In this document: in pieces, positions 6,455 through 11,099 of the stretch
How positions within the stretch are numbered: position 1 is the stretch's first letter
Layout: every line of letters begins with the position of its first letter
Origin: Bacteroidota bacterium
Lineage (GTDB): Bacteria; Bacteroidota; Bacteroidia; Flavobacteriales; Weeksellaceae
Direction of reading: 5' to 3'
NCBI GenBank assembly: GCA_023426625.1
Contig: JAFAAJ010000207.1
Location: 1-11,099 of the forward strand
Length of the DNA stretch: 11,099 bases
Translations under genes and position numbers: made by a program
The notes under the pieces: generated by a model
Seen by the model: only the letters and a program-made list of their open reading frames with translations
Told to the model about the DNA's origin: nothing
Databases searched by the model: none

Positions 6455-7729
6455 TTATTCGGATAATTTCTCAGATTGTGAACCGATGAAAGGAATTTTC
6501 GGAGCGAGGAAATACCCTGTTAAACTCGCAAAAAGTATCGGAACAAAATAAGTAAACCCTGTTAAAGTTCCCAAAATAATCGTTGTACTCATCGGAGTCC
6601 TCGTCACACACGCATTGATTCCCGCCATGCAGCTTACAATTGCCAAAGTAGTATCCACAGACGGAAAAAGATGATGAATGATCAGTCCAAGAGTTGTTCC
6701 CACGAAAAAAAGCGGAATGATAAACCCTCCTCTCCATCCTGAAGTTACCGTAATGGCAATAGCCAAAATTTTAAAAACCAAAACGCTTACTAAAAATCCC
6801 AAAGCAAAATTTCCGTTGATCAGTTCATTAATTTCATGATGCCCGAAATATCTGGTAATAGGAAAATAATAAGCGATAACCCCTAAGATAAGACCACCTG
6901 CGAATGTCTTGATATAAATAGGAAATGCTCTGTATTCAAAAAGTTTCTTGAAAAATTTCACTACATAAATAATGATCCACCCAACCAATGTTGCCAAGAG
7001 TGCAAATCCCGATGCATAAGCAAAATCATACACTCCTGAATATTGATATGCCTTTAAATCCCAAGTTGCACCGATCCCCAAATGAATGATCAGCGCAAAA
7101 ACCGCATAGCTAAAACAACTCGCCACCAAAGCAGGAATAATAGCCTTATAATATTCTACCGCATGTTTATGATGCAGAATTTCCAGTGAAAAAAGACTTC
7201 CCCCCAATGGTGCCCCGAACAAAGCCGTAAAACCTGAAGCCATTCCAGCAATACTCAAAGAACGAAGTTCCTCCCCTTTTAATCTGAAAATTTTACCCAG
7301 CCAGGTTCCTGTAGAACCCGTAACCTGTACCAAAGGAGCTTCCGGCCCCAAACTTCCTCCCGAAGCCACACAAAATAATGATGACAGGATCATGGAAGGA
7401 TTGTTTTTAGGCTCTAATTTACCTTTACTGAACCTTATATTATTTACGATCAGATGAATTTCTCCGGGATCTCCGATGAAATAAATCACCAAACCAGCCA
7501 ATAAGCCGCAAATGGCCATGGTAGGAATCACCATCCAACCCTGAAATTGTGTTAAAAATTCCGTGAAATGTTCAAGAACGATCCAATACAATCCGGCAAT
7601 AATTCCACCCACTAAACCTGTGAAAGCCCACATAAAAAATGTACGACTGAATACAAACGGATTGAATCTGATGGGCTGATCTAAAAGGTTGAATGTTCTG
7701 ATCAACCGTCTTCTTCTATTGATTTTCAT
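6455..7729 (-). CDS. ClC-family chloride channel/anion transporter
   Basis: Inner-membrane anion channel or exchanger of the ClC family, 424 residues, without C-terminal CBS domains. About ten or more hydrophobic helices span 30-410. Family motifs seen: GGSLGPEAPLVQ (124-135) in the place of the GREGP filter loop, GAPLGGSLFSLEIL (172-185), and SGWRGGFIIPLFFVG (330-344), which holds the GxFxP filter motif. In E. coli ClcA the gating glutamate is the third residue of GREGP; here that position is Leu127, with a glutamate after the proline (Glu130). The GSGIP loop is replaced by GDPGE (86-90). A GSLGPEAP-type subfamily exists in bacteria, so this is a divergent but intact member; whether it is a channel or an exchanger, and for which anion, cannot be told. 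The start at 7729 lies 9 bases after the stop of the DUF423 gene, so the two are probably co-transcribed. Confidence 0.9.
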   Translation of the reverse strand: MKINRRRRLIRTFNLLDQPIRFNPFVFSRTFFMWAFTGLVGGIIAGLYWIVLEHFTEFLTQFQGWMVIPTMAICGLLAGLVIYFIGDPGEIHLIVNNIRFSKGKLEPKNNPSMILSSLFCVASGGSLGPEAPLVQVTGSTGTWLGKIFRLKGEELRSLSIAGMASGFTALFGAPLGGSLFSLEILHHKHAVEYYKAIIPALVASCFSYAVFALIIHLGIGATWDLKAYQYSGVYDFAYASGFALLATLVGWIIIYVVKFFKKLFEYRAFPIYIKTFAGGLILGVIAYYFPITRYFGHHEINELINGNFALGFLVSVLVFKILAIAITVTSGWRGGFIIPLFFVGTTLGLIIHHLFPSVDTTLAIVSCMAGINACVTRTPMSTTIILGTLTGFTYFVPILFASLTGYFLAPKIPFIGSQSEKLSE

Positions 7730-7738
7730 TGAATAAGC

Positions 7739-8125
7739 TTATAGTTTACTTTTAGCAAAATAAAGAATAAGCATTGCCCAACTTATGATCATCAGTAAAC
7801 CTCCAAGCGGCGTGATCGGACCTAAAAATTTAAGATTTACTCCCCAATAATCCTGAAAGCTGAGAAAATATATACTTACTGAAAAAAGAATGGTTCCAAA
7901 GATCATTAACCAGGAGATCCATTTTTCAGAGCCTGTTTCAAACTTCAGAATGCAGCCCACAATCAGAAGAAAAAATGCGGCATACATTTGATATCTTACT
8001 CCTGTTTCAAAACTTTCCAGCCTTTCCACAGACAAAATTTTCTTAAATGCGTGTGCGCCGAATGCTCCTAAAATCACGGATAGCATTCCATAAACAGCAC
8101 CAAATATTAAAGTAATTGTTTTCAT
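7739..8125 (-). CDS. DUF423 / TMEM256-family small membrane protein
   Basis: A 128-residue inner-membrane protein of unknown function, related to E. coli YgdD. Four hydrophobic segments are visible: around 3-25, 48-60, 70-86 and 103-124. The family signature GAFGAHAFK lies in the first quarter (LSVILGAFGAHAFKKIL), followed by FETGVRYQMYAAFFLL, and ITPLGGLLMIISWAML near the C-terminus. The start at 8125 is preferred because it gives MKTITLIFGAVYGM, matching the family N-terminus in length; an ATG three codons upstream at 8134 is also possible. Nine bases separate its stop from the ClC gene start, so the pair likely forms an operon. The 141 bases upstream hold no further gene. Family sure, function unknown. 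Confidence 0.88.
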   Translation of the reverse strand: MKTITLIFGAVYGMLSVILGAFGAHAFKKILSVERLESFETGVRYQMYAAFFLLIVGCILKFETGSEKWISWLMIFGTILFSVSIYFLSFQDYWGVNLKFLGPITPLGGLLMIISWAMLILYFAKSKL

Positions 8126-8134
8126 ATTTAACAT

Positions 8135-8275
8135 TATATCTTAGCAGATTATTCTATTGCAATGGCAAGCATCTTTCAGTCCTTGTATTTTGAGGGAAAG
8201 CAAGACCACAAAATTCAGCAAACAATAAAGTACTTTTTCCTAATAATCATTTATAGTTCTTCTAAATTTGATTTT
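8135..8275. other. Intergenic stretch, probable DUF423 promoter region
   Basis: No gene is supported here on either strand. On the - strand, TTG at 8162-8160 is followed after about 20 bases by TATAAT, ending at the upstream candidate ATG of the DUF423 gene; this could be a promoter but does not match TAnnTTTG. No hairpin terminator for the HMG-CoA reductase unit is seen. Confidence 0.3.
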
Positions 8276-8443
8276 TTATGCAGGATGTAGAAAATAAGAT
8301 ACAAGTTTGCTAACCAATACCGCACCTCCTAAAATAATAAACATCATAGCAAACCTTTTAGAACTTCTGAATCCCGAATTATCTGTTTTCTTCAGAAATA
8401 ATCCGAATATAATAAACACAACAGACAGGGTAATTTGTATCAT
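8276..8443 (-). CDS. Small two-helix membrane protein, 55 residues, coupled to HMG-CoA reductase
   Basis: Read directly from the - strand: ATG at 8443-8441, TAA at 8278-8276. The protein starts MIQITLSVVFIIFGLFLKK and ends SKLVSYFLHPA. Two hydrophobic helices lie at about 2-17 and 31-52, joined by a short polar, basic turn (KKTDNSGFRSSKR). Its start overlaps the HMG-CoA reductase stop by one base (TAATG), the classic arrangement for translational coupling, so it is probably made from the same mRNA. A hydrophobic, stop-free stretch of 55 codons in this AT-rich DNA, placed exactly at this junction, argues for a real gene. The family is not recognised and no function is proposed. It could be a chance open frame, but the hydrophobic-polar-hydrophobic pattern makes that less likely. 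Confidence 0.65.
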   Translation of the reverse strand: MIQITLSVVFIIFGLFLKKTDNSGFRSSKRFAMMFIILGGAVLVSKLVSYFLHPA

Positions 8444-9771
8444 TATTCAGCTCTTAACCTGTTAAGTTCATTAATTACTTCGTGATGACTTACCGTTTTA
8501 TCCTTAAAATAATTTACAAAATGTTGTTTTTCCTCTTCTGTGGCTCCCATCTGATTCAGGATATTGAACAAATGCATTTTCATGTGTCCTTTCTGAATTC
8601 CGGTTGTTACCAAAGAACGGATCGCTGCAAAATTTTGCGCCAATCCGGAAACAGCAAGAATACTCATTAACTCCTGTGCCGATGGTTTTCCTAGCAAAGC
8701 TAAAGAGAATTTCACCAACGGGTGAAGATTCGTTAAACCTCCTACAACGCCTACGGAAATAGGAAGATCGATCCAGAATCTGAAAATCCCGTTATCTGTG
8801 GTACAATGCGTTAAAGACCTGTACTGCCCATCCTTCGCTGCATAAGCATGTGCACAGGCTTCTGTGGCACGGAAATCATTTCCGGTAGCAATTACAACAG
8901 CGTCTACCCCATTCATGATCCCTTTGTTATGAGTGGTCGCACGGAAAGGTTCAATCTCAGCAATCGTGATTGCCTGTTTGAATTTCCAGGCAAATTCTTC
9001 AGGAGAAATTCCGCTGTCATCTTTTAAATCCTCAATCTTACAGGAAACTTCAGCTCTTACGATACAATCCGGAGTAAAATTGGAAAGGATATTCATCACG
9101 ATCTGTAAAGAATCCTTTTCTTCCTGCGTAAAATCTTCATCAGCAGCTACTTCTTCTCTCAATGTTTTCCCAAACTGTTCCAAACATGAATTGATGAAAT
9201 TAGCTCCCATAGAATCTACCGTATCAAAGCTGGCTTTCAACTGATAATAATGAGGCATTTCAGCGGTTTTATCGATCAGTCTGATGTTCAGGATTCCGCC
9301 TCCACGCTTTCTCATATTGGCTGTAATGGCTTCCGTGGCTTCAAATAATTTTTTCTTCAGTTTAAAATTAAAGAAATGCTGAAGTTTGTGGGATTCCACA
9401 TTGAATATAAAATGAGTATGTCCTAATTTTTTGGTATTGATGATGGTTGTTTTAAAACCTCCCTTATCGAACCAGAATTTTGCTGCCTTGGAAGCTGCTG
9501 CTACTACAGAACTCTCCTCCACTGCCATAGGAAGAGCAAACAGTTTACCGTCAATTAAAAAATTCGGGGCAATTCCGTAAGGCATATAAAAATTGGAGAT
9601 CGTGTTTTCCGAAAACTCTTCATGAAGCTTCTGAAGTTCTGCATTATCATTCCAATATTGCTTTAATATATTTTGGTAGTCTTGGTTTCCGTCAAGATAT
9701 TCATTCACGAGCCAGTCGATTTTCCCTTGTTTTGTTAATTTGGAAAAACCTTCAATCGGTTGATGATTCAT
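8443..9771 (-). CDS. mvaA: Hydroxymethylglutaryl-CoA reductase, class II type
   Basis: Makes mevalonate from HMG-CoA with NAD(P)H, the committed step of the mevalonate route to isoprenoids, in the cytoplasm. 442 residues, near the class II size (about 430). Catalytic motifs in order: PMAVEESSVVAAAS (81-94) with the glutamate at 85 or 86; DSMGAN (186-191); THNKGIMNGVDAVVIATGND (280-299) with Lys283 and Asp299; and GIQKGHMKMH (391-400) with His396. The Lys-to-Asp and Asp-to-His distances (16 and 97) agree with Pseudomonas mevalonii HMGR. No membrane anchor, unlike class I enzymes. Its presence suggests this organism uses the mevalonate pathway, as many Flavobacteriia do, though no other pathway gene is in the window. 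The gene is divergent from the radical SAM gene and its stop overlaps the start of a small membrane protein gene. The promoter was not identified with confidence. Confidence 0.95.
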   Translation of the reverse strand: MNHQPIEGFSKLTKQGKIDWLVNEYLDGNQDYQNILKQYWNDNAELQKLHEEFSENTISNFYMPYGIAPNFLIDGKLFALPMAVEESSVVAAASKAAKFWFDKGGFKTTIINTKKLGHTHFIFNVESHKLQHFFNFKLKKKLFEATEAITANMRKRGGGILNIRLIDKTAEMPHYYQLKASFDTVDSMGANFINSCLEQFGKTLREEVAADEDFTQEEKDSLQIVMNILSNFTPDCIVRAEVSCKIEDLKDDSGISPEEFAWKFKQAITIAEIEPFRATTHNKGIMNGVDAVVIATGNDFRATEACAHAYAAKDGQYRSLTHCTTDNGIFRFWIDLPISVGVVGGLTNLHPLVKFSLALLGKPSAQELMSILAVSGLAQNFAAIRSLVTTGIQKGHMKMHLFNILNQMGATEEEKQHFVNYFKDKTVSHHEVINELNRLRAE

Positions 9772-9800
9772 AGGGTGTGTATATTTTTATATAATATGCC

Positions 9801-9816
9801 ATCGCAGGACTGCGAT
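9801..9816. promoter_or_regulatory. Palindrome ATCGCAG-GA-CTGCGAT upstream of HMG-CoA reductase
   Basis: A perfect inverted repeat of two 7-base arms with 2 bases between, 30 bases before the HMG-CoA reductase start. It stands out as GC-richer than its AT-rich surroundings. It could be an operator or a leader hairpin. No regulator can be named. Confidence 0.4.
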
Positions 9817-9875
9817 TTCATAATGTAACTTTAACGAACTGTAAATATAATGATTTTGACCGGGAATTTTGTTGA

Positions 9876-9925
9876 TAACTTTATGTTAAAAAAAGTGACA
9901 TTTCTCAATTTTGGGTCTACTTTTG
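9876..9925 (+). promoter_or_regulatory. Candidate promoter elements of the radical SAM gene
   Basis: TACTTTTG (9918-9925) is an exact TAnnTTTG -7 element about 40 bases before the ATG at 9966, but no TTG lies at the usual distance. An alternative, TAACTTTA (9876-9883), has TTG 17 bases upstream (9856-9858) but one mismatch. Which is used is not clear. Confidence 0.4.
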
Positions 9926-9940
9926 AATTAAAATTAGACC
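9914..9940. promoter_or_regulatory. 27-bp inverted repeat GGTCTA-N15-TAGACC over the radical SAM promoter
   Basis: The outer arms GGTCTA and TAGACC are perfect, and the inner part TTTTGAATTAAAA continues the symmetry around position 9927, with one mismatched pair (9920/9934) and one G/T pair. It covers the TACTTTTG element, so it is a plausible binding site for a dimeric regulator of the downstream gene. Confidence 0.5.
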
Positions 9941-9965
9941 TCAACTATTAATTTTTAATTAAAAA

Positions 9966-11099
9966 ATGAATTTTGACCGCCTGAAAGAAAAACTTGAAAT
10001 TCTTGCAGATGCAGCGAAATATGATGTTTCCTGCTCTTCCAGCGGAGGCAACAGGAAAAACAAAAAAGGTGCTTTAGGAGACAGTTCCGTAAGTGGAATT
10101 TGTCATACCTATACGGAAGACGGACGTTGTGTTTCCCTGCTCAAAATTCTTTTGACCAATCACTGTATTTATGACTGTGCGTATTGTGTTTCCAGAAGTT
10201 CCAATGATATAAAAAGAGCGGCTTTCACTGTAGAAGAAGTGGTAGATCTTACCATCAATTTTTATCGTAGAAATTATATTGAAGGTCTTTTTTTAAGCTC
10301 GGGAATATTCAAAAATGCAGATACGACGATGGAACGTCTGGTTCGTGTCGCCAAAAAATTACGGTTGGAAGAAAATTTCAACGGATATATCCACCTGAAA
10401 TCCATTCCCGGAGCAAGTGATGAACTGATGCAGGAAGCCGCATTATATGCCGACCGATTATCCGTAAACCTTGAAATTCCTACTGAAAGCGGGTTGAAAT
10501 TATTAGCTCCGGAGAAAAACAGACAGGATATGCTGAATCCGATGAAATTCGTACAAAATGGAATTGCTCAATACAAGGATGAAAAGAAAATTTTCCGGAA
10601 GGTTCCTAAATTCGCTCCCGCAGGACAATCTACCCAGATGATTGTTGGAGCCACAAATGAAAGCGATTTGCAGATCATCAAAGTTGCCGATCACTTTTAT
10701 AGGAATTACAGTTTAAAGAGAGTCTATTACTCCGGCTACGTTCCTGTTCTGGAAGATAAAAGACTGCCTTCATTATCCACAGAAGTTCCGATGCTTCGGG
10801 AAAACAGGCTCTATCAGTCTGATTGGTTAATGAGATTTTACGGTTTTAAAGCGGAAGAAATTCTGGATCCTAATGTTCCATTTTTAGATTTAGAAGTAGA
10901 TCCAAAACTGGGTTGGGCATTGAGACATCTTGACCAATTTCCCGTTAATTTACAGACAGCAGATTACCAAATGATTTTGAGAATTCCGGGAATAGGCGTG
11001 AAAACCGCACAGAAAATCATCAATGCCAGAAGATTTCAGGTTCTAAATATCGAACATTTAAAAAAATTGGGAGCGGCGGTAAACCGTGCAAAATATTTT
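9966..11099 (+). CDS. Putative DNA modification/repair radical SAM protein, 3' end outside window
   Basis: The frame is open from ATG 9966 to the window end (378 codons; the family is about 410-420 long). The radical SAM cluster motif is C-x3-C-x2-C at Cys67, Cys71, Cys74 (NHCIYDCAYC), which would hold a 4Fe-4S cluster and bind S-adenosylmethionine. Further cysteines at 23, 46 and 55 precede it. EGLFLSSGIF (106-115) and VNLEIPTESG (167-176) fit the radical SAM barrel. A helix-hairpin-helix lies at about 337-356 (ILRIPGIGVKTAQKIINARR), a DNA-binding module. This combination matches the family named putative DNA modification/repair radical SAM protein, often encoded next to a DUF4130 protein related to uracil-DNA glycosylase; that partner would lie beyond the right edge. 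The actual reaction is not established. Start chosen because the conserved family N-terminus (RLKEKLEILADAAKYDVSCSSSG) begins right there. Confidence 0.88.
   Translation, partial: MNFDRLKEKLEILADAAKYDVSCSSSGGNRKNKKGALGDSSVSGICHTYTEDGRCVSLLKILLTNHCIYDCAYCVSRSSNDIKRAAFTVEEVVDLTINFYRRNYIEGLFLSSGIFKNADTTMERLVRVAKKLRLEENFNGYIHLKSIPGASDELMQEAALYADRLSVNLEIPTESGLKLLAPEKNRQDMLNPMKFVQNGIAQYKDEKKIFRKVPKFAPAGQSTQMIVGATNESDLQIIKVADHFYRNYSLKRVYYSGYVPVLEDKRLPSLSTEVPMLRENRLYQSDWLMRFYGFKAEEILDPNVPFLDLEVDPKLGWALRHLDQFPVNLQTADYQMILRIPGIGVKTAQKIINARRFQVLNIEHLKKLGAAVNRAKYF

Noticed and set aside
8482..9244. Two + strand open frames inside HMG-CoA reductase
   Set aside because: Antisense to a gene with complete catalytic motifs; no independent start signals or recognisable domains.
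10503..10694. Open frame on - strand inside the radical SAM gene
   Set aside because: Antisense shadow of a conserved coding frame.

Overview
The window is AT-rich bacterial DNA that looks like a member of the Flavobacteriia, most likely Chryseobacterium or a close relative (Weeksellaceae). The reasons are the gene set (TonB-dependent siderophore receptor, class II HMG-CoA reductase), start codons without strong Shine-Dalgarno sequences, and two clear Bacteroidota-type promoters (TTG, 19 bases, TAnnTTTG). This placement is inference from sequence character, not from a database search. It reads as ordinary chromosome: no insertion sequence, phage gene, CRISPR array, tRNA or rRNA was seen.

Left part (1-3316, + strand): the 3' portion of a TonB-dependent siderophore receptor that carries a one-base frameshift near position 557. 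A strong hairpin follows, then a small PepSY-type membrane protein probably linked to ferric-siderophore use, then a secreted outer-membrane beta-barrel protein. The end of this block meets a 1-Cys peroxiredoxin (- strand) at a 15-bp hairpin that can serve both genes.

Middle (3410-6319): the peroxiredoxin and an MscS-type mechanosensitive channel are divergent. The peroxiredoxin promoter is visible, and a perfect 7-7-7 palindrome lies over its -7 element. The channel converges on sucC (succinyl-CoA synthetase beta subunit) with two adjacent terminators that share the same core. sucC has its own good promoter.

Right part (6455-9771, - strand): a ClC-family anion transporter that lacks the usual gating glutamate sits directly behind a DUF423/TMEM256 membrane protein gene. 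Further upstream is the mevalonate-pathway gene for HMG-CoA reductase. Its stop codon overlaps the start of a previously unlisted 55-residue two-helix membrane protein (TAATG junction).

Right edge (9966-11099, + strand): a gene cut by the window end encodes a radical SAM protein with a C-terminal helix-hairpin-helix, of the family annotated as putative DNA modification/repair radical SAM. Its promoter region holds a near-perfect 27-bp inverted repeat. This gene, of unsolved biochemistry, is the best candidate in the window for something undescribed. I found no convincing multi-gene novel system within the visible bases.
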